DNA of 12,941 nucleotides from Conidiobolus incongruus B7586 (GCA_000697335.1 JNEM01015790.1:1-12941); one strand, 5' to 3'. Shown: positions 1 to 10,442, numbered from the stretch's first letter. Notes: a model not told the origin generated them from the sequence alone. Numbers and translations: made by a program.

Positions 1-3000
1 ATATAGCAAAAAGTTATTAGTAATAAAAGAAATTATTAAATTTAAATTTTATTTTTATCTATTATGTATCAAAATGTTTATTTATTTTTAATTTCTAAAA
101 ATTCCTATTATTTAAAATACAAAGTAATATTAATTTTAAAATATTTATATTAAAATTTTATTAAGATTATTCTAATATTACCATTATTACTATAATAATA
201 TGACAATTAATATATTTATAATAACCAATATTTAAAATTTGTCAAATATCTTAAATATATTATATTAGGAAAAATTATAGATAAAATTATAAAATTGTTT
301 TAAATCAATATATTTTAATATTAATTAATAATCATGGATAGTTTATATTAGCATATATACCCAATTTCAGAAACTCATAATTGAAAAATTTTTATACCAA
401 ATTATGTAATAATTTGATAGATAATCAACTTAATCTATATAATAATTTATTTTGAATATATAAAATCAAAATATTGCCTATACTGGATGAATAAATACTA
501 ATAATTTCTTGTAAACGCAAAATTAGGAATATGGATGAATAAAATTAACTATACTTTATTGAGTTATATATCTATAAGGTAAAAGCGAAATAAATATCAT
601 ATTCTAATTCCTTTGAAATAATTGAATTAAAATCATTTACAGTAATTATATTATTATAGAATATTTAAACTCCATGTAAATAAAGTCAATTGAAGTATTT
701 CTATTTCGTGAAATTAAATTTTTTCAAATTATTAATATAATATTATATGGACATAATAATTGTTATAGAATAATGAATTTGAGTGAACTATTATATTGAT
801 ATAAACAAATAAATTAATACAAGAAAATATATTTATATAATTATAATGGAAATTTGGAAAAAATATCTAAATAATGCTATGTTTTAAATTATTAACTATA
901 AGTTAGAGTATATTTTTTGATAACTGATATATATAAAATATTTTTTAGTATTATCAATGAATCTTATTATACAAAATATATAATTGGTTATCCAAATTTT
1001 TACCAATATTAATAACCTCTAATCCAGATTAAATATATTAAAACAGCTATAAGGATCAAATGATCAAATATTTAATTTACTTTGTAATTTATCATATCTA
1101 TTAATCAAATATATATAATGCATTAAAAATAGGTATTTTTTAATACTTTGAATATTATATTAGATAACTGATTTCTAATTTTTGATTATAGTATAATTTT
1201 ATTGAATATCTAAAAATTTATCAAAAATAATATAGTCTATAAATATTTATCTAAATATATTAAATATAAGTTTTTTATATATATTAAAAATAGTAACAAA
1301 CACATTAAATTTTTCAATTTAAAATGTAAAAAAAAATCTAAAAGAAATTCTGAGATATAAATCTAACTGAACTTAAATAGAAAAAAATATATATTTAAAT
1401 ATTGACTCTGAAGGATAAAGTTAATAAATTTTGATAATAACAAAATAAAGCTGGCGAAATATAAGTGAATTTTTTATCAAGTACATGTAAATTAATAATT
1501 AATTAAAATCGGTATTTGAATTTTATTTCATTATAATATATGCTCAAAATGACTTATTTCGAGATAGTAATCAATTTGATTTTATAGTCTATAAATATTT
1601 AATAATGAATAGAAAATAAGGATGAAACTGGTGAAATAGTTTCAAAATATATATTACCAAATTTTTGGATTTACCATAATTTCAAAGTACTGATACATAT
1701 TTTATTTTCAAGAAATATCATATAATGAACCATTTCAAAGTGGATATAATTTGAATTGATATTATCAAAACTCAACTACCAATATTAAAATATTAAATGT
1801 ATAAAATTTTAAAGTCAAAAACCTAAATAATTCGAATATAATCTCAATGATTAATATTTAAAAACCATACTTGGATAATATATATTGCAATTTCAGGTTT
1901 TATGATTGAAATTTAATTAAACCTTTTAAGCTCTGACAAAATCTGGTTCAATAGAGTTAAGGCACAAATCCATATTGGATATATACAATCACCATGATCA
2001 AATATATGACTTTTTGAGATTTCAATTCAGTTGAAAACATTTAAATTTAAAAACTATAAAGAAAATGATATTAATGAATAAAGTAATTGATAATAATTAA
2101 ATCTCAATATTAGTGATATATAATTGGGTTGAAAAATTTATAAATTTTTATTACGATTCAAAAATATAAACTACATATTATGTTTATATTCATTCGATTT
2201 ATTATTATTTTTGAATGATGTACTCATAAAATACTATATTCTAAGCATATAAATATAATATAAATTTAATTATTCATATAATTTTTCTTATATCTATTAA
2301 TAGAAGAAAATTATCATATTTTTATAAAATTATTTTATAACTAAATAGTGGTTCAAAATTGGTTGTAAATTTTTGCAAATTTCCTAATAATTATAATAAT
2401 TGAATATTTTATTTATCAAATATCTCGCGGTTACTTTCAGTATGTTATTTATTAATGTAATTCTTTTATTTTGAATTGAGATATTTTATAACTTATTATG
2501 TATGCATTATAATATCAATAAAAACATATTAATATCAAATTGGATATTGGAGTAAAAAAATGATGTGTCTATATATTTATTCCAATGTTTTGAAATGTTT
2601 ATATATTTTATCTTACTGAGATGTCAATTTTTGATCTTGAAGATGATTACATTTTATATCAGATTTCAATACAATTTTTCAATTTAACTTTATAAATCAG
2701 AAAAAAATAGTTATTAAATAAAAATATATCAGATAGTATATTGAATCTAACATTCACTTTACACATTAAAATAATATGTTTAAAAGTTATTAGCCCAGCT
2801 ATCATGAAATAAGAAAATATTTTTTTGTTCATAATTAAAAGTGATAAAAAATTGTTTATTAGGTAAATATTTTGATTAAATATATTATTGTTTTAATTTG
2901 AAAGAGAAAATATATAAAATTATGTCAATTGATATTTGATACTTAATAAAAAATAATACTTAAAGAAATTTTTATATATACTGTAGTTTCAAATCAAATT

Positions 3001-3475
3001 TCATCAAATTTTAAATGGTAGTATGCTTAATCATATTGATTGTAGGCCATTTTTACGAATAATGAATTAACATTAGGATATTTGATATAAAAATATTATT
3101 AGATTTTAAGAAAAAATTTAAATTGGTTATGTAGCAAGAATCTGGTTAATTTAAATGATTACATAAAATTTAAATTAAACAGTTAAATGAGATATACTGC
3201 AAGGGAAAATTTTTAATGCGAATACAAATATTACAAACCGTAGCAACATATTTAATTTTCTATAGTTCAAGAAGCAAAATAAGTAAAATTAAAATTAATT
3301 GAATTTCAATTAAGTTCAATTGCTAAAATTTAAATTGTAATAAATTAGTGTTTAAAAAATAAATAACAGATTATTGATATATTAATATATGGAAAGTAAT
3401 AAATAATATAGTAGGAGTTGAATAAGTATTAATGTGTAAACGTTAGAGATTTTAAGCATGATATGGTTTCAAATA
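1..3475. other. AT-rich gene-empty left flank
   Basis: About 3.5 kb of extremely AT-rich DNA with no open frame long enough to be credible on either strand and no tRNA or rRNA-like segment that I can recognise. It is less dominated by A/T homopolymers than the right flank and is rich in TpA steps. That could fit an old, mutated repeat region or an AT isochore of a fungal genome, but I could not identify any element, terminal repeat or coding relic in it. The last 100 bases or so lie just downstream of the minus-strand secreted-protein gene and should hold its 3' UTR and polyadenylation site. I see no clear AATAAA there on the minus strand. Confidence 0.6.
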
Positions 3476-3615
3476 TTAATGATATCTGTGGCCATGACCT
3501 TTGTATGGACCATGTTTACCATATTTACCATGTTTTCCTTTCTTTCCATAATGACGATGTGGCTTGGGATATTTTTCTTCGTCGCCACTATCACCACCGT
3601 CATCACCATCATCAC

Positions 3616-3653
<38 letters not shown>

Positions 3654-4111
3654 CCATCATCATCACCAAGTTCAACTTCAATTTCTGCAATTTCCTCACC
3701 ATTGCTATCAACTTCAACATCAGCCACATCATTACCATCCAAGAGGTCAGCATCTACATCTAAAGTAGCATCATCTTCTTTTTGAGAGTGGTGGTCATCT
3801 TTGTGAGGCTTGGAGTCATCACCGCCAAGGAGACCGCCAAGAAGACCGTCAAGATCTAAGACGTCTTCCAAGAGTCCATCACTATCGTCCGAATGATCCA
3901 AATCAAGAACATTATCAAGAAGTTCTCCAACTTCTCCTAAGAGTCCATCACCTTTCTTATTGTCTCCATGATCTTCGCTCAGTACATCAACATCAGCTTC
4001 GACTAACTCATTCTTCTGGTTAGTTGCACGACGCATCAAACCATTTTGGTGGGTAACAGGTTTTGCAACCAAAGAAGCGACTAATAAGGATAAAATAGTA
4101 GCAGTGCGCAT
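3476..4111 (-). CDS. Secreted acidic poly-Asp protein with G/H/K/Y-rich tail (function unknown)
   Basis: A single-exon frame of 211 residues that I do not recognise as a named family. Residues 1-16 form a signal peptide: MR, then a hydrophobic core TATILSLLVASLVA, with likely cleavage after Ala16. Arg27-Arg28 is a plausible Kex2-type processing site, giving a short propeptide. Residues 55-97 carry leucine/aspartate repeats: VLDLD occurs at 68-72 and 84-88, and GLL/LLGG units recur. Residues 98-180 are strongly acidic, with an unbroken run of 12 Asp at 154-165 in a longer Asp/Gly tract. Residues 180-211 switch to a basic Gly/His/Lys/Tyr-rich tail with KHGK/KYGKH units. There are no cysteines and no membrane segment after the signal peptide. 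The start is chosen because it gives the signal peptide and lies 65-74 nt from a TATA box. It is probably secreted or wall-associated; divalent-metal or mineral binding by the Asp run and His tail is inference only. Overlapping frames on the other strand are by-products of the CAT repeat. Confidence 0.8.
3598..3668. repeat. CAT/GAT trinucleotide microsatellite inside the acidic gene
   Basis: An imperfect trinucleotide tract with a perfect core of 12 CAT units at 3616-3651, interrupted on both sides by CAC units. Read on the minus strand in the gene's frame it gives GAT (Asp) codons, with GGT (Gly) at the interruptions, and so encodes the poly-Asp run. Slippage would change the Asp count without shifting the frame, so length variation between strains is expected. 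Confidence 0.9.
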
Positions 4112-4175
4112 GATAAATAATTAGTTAATAAATAAATAAATTGGATGATAATTATAACATCTATCTTTGCAATCG

Positions 4176-4185
4176 TTTATATATA
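4176..4185 (-). promoter_or_regulatory. TATA box of the acidic secreted-protein gene
   Basis: Read on the minus strand this is TATATATAAA, lying 65-74 nt upstream of the ATG at 4111. The spacing suits a TATA element followed by a short 5' UTR. It sits in a slightly less AT-biased patch. TATA-like strings arise often by chance in DNA this AT-rich, which limits confidence. Confidence 0.5.
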
Positions 4186-5042
4186 GAACTAACCCCATAA
4201 AGAAGAAATGGAATTAATTGAAAATCCTCAAAAAAATTTTAATATCCGATATCAATTTTCAAAATTTAATTGGAGATATGTAATTTCGATTCAAAATAGC
4301 CTATCACTACCTTATTTTTTTCAATTATTCGTAATTTGAAATTTTTATCACTTTTTATATTGAACTTGTCAGTTCATTAATGATTGTAATTTTGGACATA
4401 TAATTATTTTTGGATTTAATTTGAATAATATACTTTTATTGATTGTTTAATTGTTTGCCAATATTATATACATTATCCACATAATATAAAATATCTAATA
4501 TATTATTATATTCTGTATTAATAAATTAGTATCAATTTAACAATTACTAATTATAAATTAACCCGCTTTTCCAATTCATTATTCCAAAAAAAATTTAACG
4601 GTTAGTAATTTTTGAATATTTTAAAATTCCATTAAAAAAATTTTACGATGATCTTCTCTTTATTTACTTATTCTAAATATTTGCTATTTTTCTATTGGAT
4701 TAATATTCGGAATTTGGGGTTATTAACGGTTCTTTTTGTATTTATGAGTATAGTTAGCAATATTTGATTGGGAAATTAGGAATTTTTAAATTAATATCAA
4801 TTTTTAGAATAAAACCTAAGATGAAAAAATAGATTTTTGGAATTAATGATAAGTTGCAATAATATAATATTATCATGATAAACAACTATGAACAAATTAT
4901 TATTATTAATGAATTATCATATAGTTTTATAACCATTGATTATTATGGTAGAAATAATTCTAATGTTTGTTGAAAATAAATGAAAATCAATGCAAAATGA
5001 TAAGATAATAAATAATAGAATAATATAAATATTAAAAGAATG
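4186..5042. other. AT-rich intergenic stretch
   Basis: Non-coding spacer between the promoter of the secreted-protein gene and the tRNA gene. It should hold upstream control sequence for the former in its first few hundred bases, but I see no motif there that I would name. A 60-residue frame on the minus strand (4917-5099) has biased Ile/Phe/Asn composition, runs into the tRNA and is not a gene. Confidence 0.6.
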
Positions 5043-5049
5043 AAAAAAA
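5043..5049 (-). terminator. Candidate Pol III terminator for tRNA-Gly
   Basis: A run of seven T on the minus strand, the first T tract of four or more after the tRNA 3' end, about 46 nt downstream. RNA polymerase III stops at such tracts. The trailer would be rather long but within the range seen in eukaryotes. Confidence 0.45.
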
Positions 5050-5095
5050 TTAATGATTGAGATATTTGAATTAAATATAATAATATATTGGTAAT

Positions 5096-5165
5096 GCAAT
5101 GGCGGGGAATCGAACCCCGGTCTACCGCGTGGCAGGCGGTAATTATACCACTAAACCACCATTGC
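5096..5165 (-). tRNA. tRNA-Gly (anticodon GCC)
   Basis: A 70-nt intronless tRNA that folds fully. The acceptor stem GCAATGG pairs with CCATTGC. The anticodon stem ACCGC/GCGGT encloses the loop CTGCCAC with anticodon GCC, which reads GGC and GGU. The T arm is CGGGG-TTCGATT-CCCCG. The D arm contains GTTTAGTGGTATAATT, which resembles the cytosolic Gly-GCC tRNA of other eukaryotes. The internal A box (TGGTTTAGTGG) and B box (GGTTCGATTCC) are intact, and no 3' CCA is encoded, so this is a nuclear gene transcribed by Pol III. It lies 332 bp from, and divergent to, the peptidase gene on the plus strand. Confidence 0.97.
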
Positions 5166-5497
5166 TTAATCCCTGAGGTATTCTCTGCTATTCTATCAAC
5201 GATATTCTTTTATTAGCATTAACAATCCTTACAATATTTTATAAATTTATTATCTATACATTCTATTTTATCTTTTTTGATATCATTAATTTTACTTTGC
5301 ATTCATATAAATTATTTTTAATATTACTTGATAATCTTGTCTTTAAAAATCCCATAAATTTCTTTAACCCTTAATTTAAGCTTAATTTAATTTTAAATTA
5401 CGTTATCACTTTACACAATATATTATAACAATATTACATTTATTATATATTAATTTTATTAAATTAAAAATATAGTATATATAAACTACCATAAAAT
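5166..5497 (+). promoter_or_regulatory. Promoter region and 5' leader of the M16C peptidase gene
   Basis: 332 bp between the divergent tRNA-Gly and the peptidase ATG, so the peptidase promoter must lie here or overlap the tRNA flank. TATATATAAA occurs at 5476-5485, but only 12 nt from the ATG, too close to be a working TATA element unless the leader is almost absent. The ATG context (AAAAT before ATG, A at -3) suits fungal initiation. I see no other site that I would name. Confidence 0.4.
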
Positions 5498-8400
5498 ATG
5501 AGTGAAACTATTCATAATTTTCAACAATTAAGTGAAGAGTATATCGAGCTCCCTTCCTCAAAAATTCCTATTCGTGTTTATCAATCTTTAAAAACTGGCT
5601 TTCGTGTTATTTTAGTCGATAAGCCGGGTTCTTGCTGTTTCGGCACCATCGTGGTTCCCACGTTGTGTAGTGATGATTCCGGGTTGCCCCACACTCTTGA
5701 ACATTTGATATTTTGCGGGAGTAAGCACTACCCCAATAGAGGGTACTTAGAAGCTGCGAGTGTGAGGTGTTTGAGTAATGGTACGAACGCTTGGACCGAC
5801 AATGATCATACCGCTTACACGATATCTACGGCGGGATACGAGGGGATGGCTTACGCTTTACCCGTGTTTTTGGACCACGTCATCAACCCCACTCTCCACG
5901 ACCGCGACTTCGTCACCGAAGTGTACCACATCGACGGCGAGGGTAAACAGAAGGGTGTGGTATTCAGCGAAATGGTCAGTCGTGAAACCAGCCAAGAGGA
6001 TTTGTTGTACCGCTTCTTGAACAAGCGTCTCTACCGCGACACTACCACCTACAGCAAAGAGTGTGGTGGTCTAACTCCTGATATTGCCAAATTGACTAAT
6101 GAAAGAATTAAAAAGTACCACTCCGAATTCTACACTCTCAAAAATTCCACAGCAATTTTAGTGGGTAACAATATTGACGCCAATTTGATCCTCCAGCAGT
6201 TGGATCAGTGTCCCACTTTCCAAAATGCCGCAAGCTCCGTGGATTTACAGCATCGTCAAGAGTTTCCAGATCCTAAAATTTCCCCTCCACTTTCAGAATC
6301 TCATATCGTCAATTTCCCTGCTGACGATGACGGTAGCATTGGGTCCGTAGGATTCTCGTGGTATGGACCTTACCATCACGAGATGGAGACGAGATTGGCT
6401 TTGAACTTATTGTTGAATTACTTGACTTACGATGTAAGTAGTCCTCTCCAGCAAGCCTTCGTTGCTATTGATCACCCTTGGGCCACTGAAGTTTACTATG
6501 ATGTGAGCTCAGGCCCTAGAACCAGCTTAATGTTACAGTTTACAGGTGTTCCTTACGAAAATGACAACTCCAACGAGGACCAAGAGCCCGAAGAAGATGG
6601 CGACGAAGACGAAGACGAAGATTCAGGCCCTGTACCAGAAGAATTGAAGCATCTTTTCGAGCCCGGCTTCTTCAAAGCCAAATTTTTGCAAGTGCTTAAA
6701 GACTCTTTAGACAATTTGAACCACGACGAACTGAAAGCTTCCATCGAGCACTATCAACTCGAAATCCTGAGAAGTTGGGAGAAGAATCCCGACAGTAATA
6801 CCACTTCCCTCCTGATTCCCTTGCTGGTTGCTGATCGATTCACTGATTTGCCATTGTCCCAAACTCTGCCCAATGCCGTCAAGAGCTTCAAGATCCTTGG
6901 TGAATTGGTTAACAAGCCTCTTGAGTTTTGGAAGCAATTGGGTTACGACTGGTTATTAAACAGTCCCTGCGCCAATGTACTTGCCGTTCCCGACTCCGAA
7001 CTCGGACCCAAATTGGAAGCGGAGAGGGTACAACGCCAGCAGGAAACCATCAAGGAGTTGGGTCAGGACCGACTCAAGGAAATCGCCAAAGAGTTGGAGG
7101 ATATTATCGAGCAGAACAAGGTCAAGATTTCCCCCGAAGATATTGATAATTTGCCACCAAAGCCCAGTATTGCCAACTTGAGTAAAATCAATATTTCGCA
7201 GGATTTAATTCCACTTAAGACTGGTGACTCTTGGCCCTTCCCTAACCTTCAAATTGTCGGCACTGCTACCGAGTTTGTTACTTTACGTTTAGGTATGTCC
7301 ACAAAAGAAATTCCCACAGATTTGTACGATTATTTGGTTGTTTTCTTCGCTTTGTTGTACGAGACTGAAGTTCGAGTACCCGGTGAAGCTCCTATGACTT
7401 ACCAACAAGTCATCAACAAGACCAAATCCCTAATGGAATCTACTTCCAACACAATGGGCCAAAGTGGCGATCTCCTTGTAGCTGGCTGGATTCCGGACCT
7501 CCTATTCCTCACTTGTACTGGCGAACCACAAAAGTTGGAACCCATGCTTGAATGGATGTTTACTATGTTACAATTCACTCATTTCACCGAGGATCGCGTA
7601 CTTAACGTGAGTAAAGTGCTACTCAGCGACATCGACGATTCCTTGCGATGGGGCTTCACCCTAGCTTCCAGATTGATCGATGTCGTATTCAACGATCGTC
7701 ACCAGAACAAGTCCAATTCTATGGCCAAGGCCCTCAATTTCGTCAATCAGAAGAAGTTTTTGAAGGGCTTGATTTCGACCTTAAGTGGAAGCGACGCAGA
7801 TGCTAAGAGTCAAATCCTTGCCAAATTAGATATCATTCGCGATAGTTTGTTCAAGAAGGACATGATTTCGGGTCCTGTGCAACTCGGAATTCCCGAAGGC
7901 AAATGGACTAACGATTACTTAATCCAAATTTTGCAGAGCTCTTGGAATAAGGTTTACACTAAATTGGTTCAAAGCAACAAGAATGTCGCAAGCGCTAATA
8001 TTAGTAAGGAACCCACCGGTTTTCCAGCACCTAGAGCTCCTTTCCAATCTCCTGGACAGTTGAGTCACCCTAGACACTTTTACTTGCCTTTGGCTACTTT
8101 GACGTCCTCGTATGCTCTCACCATCATGCCTTGCGATACCTACGCCTACGGTAACGATTTGACCAATCCCAACCACTTGACAACCATGGCCCTGAATGTC
8201 TTATGTAAACTCATCTCTCAGATGGAAGGCCCCCTTAGTGAACTCATTCGCGGCAAGGGCTACGCCTACGGTGCCTCCCTATCCCTCTACGGCTGGTCGG
8301 GTGCACTCGTCTATCAGGTATGGAAGTCTGTCGATCCCGCAAACTCTCTCAAAGTATTTTGGGACTTTTTATACCAGATGAAAGATATGGACTACTTCAA

Positions 8401-8832
8401 CAAGGTTGTGAACCAATTCCAATTAGATCAAACTAAGTCCGCTATGATTTACAGCGCTTCTTATAAGCAGGATACCAGTAATCGTATTATTTACGGAGCG
8501 TTGACTAATTCTTTCCAAGTAAGTATTCCCATCATTGATGAATTTATATATTTTGACTAATCGGTTATTAGGGATATGAATCTTACCAACAATATACTCA
8601 ATTTTACAATTCAAATCTCGAAAAGGTTACCATCCAACATGTGAGAGAGGTGTTTGAGAAGTACTTGTTACCCATGGCCCAAGCTGACCAATTCCAAACT
8701 CTCATTCTCACTCCTGCAGACTCTAAGGATGGTGAAGGACTTTTGGACAGCTTGAAGGAGGCTAGTGCAATTGCAGGTACTAAGATTATGGTGGACAAGA
8801 TTGAATTAGGAGATCTTGTCAATTTTTATTAG
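5498..8832 (+). CDS. M16C-type zinc metallopeptidase (YOL098C/Mug138-like), two exons
   Basis: The product joins 5498-8518 and 8572-8832, giving 1093 residues, about the usual length of the family. It belongs to the M16 (pitrilysin/insulysin) clan, in the branch holding yeast YOL098C (SDD3), S. pombe Mug138 and C. elegans C05D11.1, whose substrates are poorly known. The inverted zinc motif is HTLEH, with His65 and His69 as ligands and Glu68 as catalytic base. By alignment with insulysin the third ligand is Glu148 in HIDGEGK, with the second conserved acid at Glu141. The block ending GVVFSEM (153-159) is also typical. An Asp/Glu-rich insert (about 354-382) lies between the second and third M16-like regions, and a charged helical linker runs about 505-550. 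Near the C terminus, RGKGYAYG (918-925) matches the Arg/Tyr segment that helps hold substrate in M16 enzymes. There is no targeting peptide, so a cytosolic site is inferred. All key residues are present and the gene looks functional. Coding GC is far above the flanks. Confidence 0.93.
8519..8571 (+). other. Spliceosomal intron near the 3' end of the peptidase gene
   Basis: A 53-nt phase-0 intron with donor GTAAGT, branch site GACTAAT (likely branch A at 8560) and acceptor TTAG ending at 8571, 11 nt beyond the branch A. Splicing joins ...ALTNSFQ to GYESYQQYTQFYN... and continues in frame for 86 more residues to TAG at 8830-8832. Exon 2 has the same codon use and composition as exon 1 and extends the C-terminal M16 domain. 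Retention would add 13 residues (VSIPIIDEFIYFD) and stop at TAA 8558-8560, which lies inside the branch site. Confidence 0.93.
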
Positions 8833-8850
8833 TTTTCAATTGAGTTGTTT

Positions 8851-8856
8851 AATAAA
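8851..8856 (+). terminator. Polyadenylation signal candidate
   Basis: AATAAA 18 nt after the peptidase stop codon, followed by T-rich sequence. The position fits a short 3' UTR, but the motif is common by chance in sequence of this composition. Confidence 0.45.
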
Positions 8857-9927
8857 TATTTTTGGATTAATATTATTGATTATTAATTTAATTTAATTAA
8901 TTTTTATACAATTTATATAAATATTAAAAAGAAAATAAATCTTTTGAATACTCATTATTTGAATTAATGCTTATTTAAAATTTTTTATTTTTAAAGGTTT
9001 ATATTATAATTTTTTCAATTTTTGAAATTTATATTTAAAATTACTAAAATATTTTAAAAAAAATGGAATTTGTAGTTTTTATAATTATAATGAGATATCA
9101 TTAATCAAATTGGATAATAACTTAATTATTAGATATAGTTTTACTAATAATACTATTAATTATTTTTTTTCTAAATATATTTGATTAAATGATTAATTTA
9201 ATAATTTTACAATTTAAATAATTAAAGTCAAAATTAATTCAGATAATAAATTAATAAAATAATAATAATTTTAATATTGAATTAAAAATATTAAATTTTA
9301 AAATTAATATTTAATTTATTATAAGTATTAAATAGAAATTTTTAAAGTGATTAAAATAAAATATAATGCTTATTTATTCAATAAATATTTCATAAGTTGA
9401 TAATTGTTTATTGATTAATGTTGTATAATAAAATAAATTTAGGATTGGTATAGATATAAATAATTATTAGGTATACAGATATAGCAAATTATAATGAGGC
9501 GGTATTTAATATTTATCTCAAATTTCAATTGTATGCTAAATCAATTACAATTTCAATATTTAATGTTAATATATATAATTAATCAAAATAGATATTTATT
9601 TGAATTTCAAATACTAAATCATTAATATAACCATACTCTCTATATTATATTGTGACCGATAGATAGTCTAATTAAATATAAAATATTATATCTTTGATTC
9701 ATAGTTAACTTTCAGTTAAAATCCTTAAATTCATCTAGCAGATTCAATTATACTAAAAATTCATTAATTATTCTTAGATTTTGAAAACTATGGCTAATAT
9801 AATATAGTAATGATATTCAATTGTTAGTATTCATTTCAATTTAATTCATAATGATATTGCTAATTATTATAAGCTGTTTTTGTGGCATCATACTTAGATT
9901 AACCTATTATTCAATAATTGGAATATT

Positions 9928-9976
9928 AATTGGTTTGATAATGGTGATTAGATTAGTCAAAACAATTAAACCAATT
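9928..9976. repeat. 49-bp two-step inverted repeat
   Basis: The outer arms AATTGGTTTGAT (9928-9939) and ATTAAACCAATT (9965-9976) pair over 12 positions with one wobble. Inside them TGATTA and TAGTCA pair around a 3-nt loop, separated from the outer stem by a 5+5 internal loop (AATGG/AAACA). This is a better fold than AT-rich background usually gives, because the outer arms contain a GG/CC core. It could be a small RNA, a cruciform, or a relic of a short inverted-repeat element. Confidence 0.5.
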
Positions 9977-10030
9977 TAAAATTTATTATAATACCAAACA
10001 CTATCAAATTCAAAATTATTATCTTATATT

Positions 10031-10170
10031 TGAAAAAATAAGGAATTTTTTAATTTCTGATTTTTTAAATATAATATTAGTTTTGAAAATATATATATAT
10101 AATAAATAATAAATTATATAGTTTTAAATTTTATATATATAATAATTTTTTTAATTAAAAAATCAATTTA
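10031..10170 (+). repeat. Dispersed repeat, copy 1
   Basis: A direct-repeat partner of 12723-12880. Shared parts occur in the same order: a GGAA/GGGAA start, the 20-mer TTTTTTAATTTCTGATTTTT (from 10046), a TTATTAG/ATATTAG-like block, ATAGTTTT-AATT, an AT microsatellite, then TAATAATTTTTTT-ATTAAAAAAT-AATTT. Within this copy TGATTTTTTAA (10058-10068) and TTAAAAAATCA (10155-10165) are perfect 11-bp inverted repeats, suggesting a short MITE-like element. The homology extends about 15-25 bp left of that arm, so the true ends are uncertain. Confidence 0.5.
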
Positions 10171-10423
10171 TAAGAATATTAGTAATAAAACTAATATAAG
10201 ATAAAGAAAAACTTAATATAAAGTAATGTGATATGGGAATATGGTAATATAATATAGAAATATAAAAAAAGTCTAATTAAGATTTTATAAATAATAAGTT
10301 TTAATATATTAGGTTATATATTAAATAATACCATTATATTATAATATTAATTAAATATAAATTTAATTTTAAAAATAATATAAAAAAAATAACAAAGTTT
10401 TTTTAAATATTCTACTATAATAT

Positions 10424-10442
10424 CTGTCTCTTATACACATCT
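10424..10442. other. Exact 19-bp Tn5 mosaic end (Nextera adapter residue)
   Basis: CTGTCTCTTATACACATCT is identical over all 19 bases to the engineered Tn5 mosaic end used in tagmentation libraries. The mosaic end is a laboratory hybrid of the natural outside and inside ends of Tn5, so an exact match is not expected in a wild genome. No Tn5 genes or second end are nearby. It is best read as untrimmed adapter or mate-pair junction sequence carried into the assembly, and it marks a possible false join. Confidence 0.92.

Noticed and set aside
345-1925. Weak similarity between about 345-405 and about 1875-1925 around CAATTTCAG
   Set aside because: Only a 9-base core is exact and the rest is loose AT similarity, so it does not support a repeat call.
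3463-3768. 101-residue plus-strand frame with a long poly-His run, and the other open frames around the CAT repeat
   Set aside because: A pure trinucleotide repeat opens several frames at once. Only the 211-residue minus-strand frame has a signal peptide, a suitable upstream TATA box and sensible sequence outside the repeat.
4917-5099. 60-residue minus-strand frame next to the tRNA
   Set aside because: Its composition is that of random AT-rich DNA (Ile, Phe, Asn, Tyr), it runs into the tRNA 3' end and it shows no motif.
5476-5485. TATA box of the peptidase gene
   Set aside because: It lies 12 nt from the ATG, too close for a normal fungal TATA-to-start distance. It is mentioned only in the promoter-region entry.
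8641-8832. A separate small gene after the peptidase
   Set aside because: It has no ATG start at this point, and its frame continues exactly from a 53-nt intron with canonical sites. It is exon 2 of the peptidase.
10424-10442. A natural Tn5 or IS50 insertion
   Set aside because: The sequence is the laboratory mosaic end, not a natural outside or inside end. No transposase, second end or IS sequence is present.
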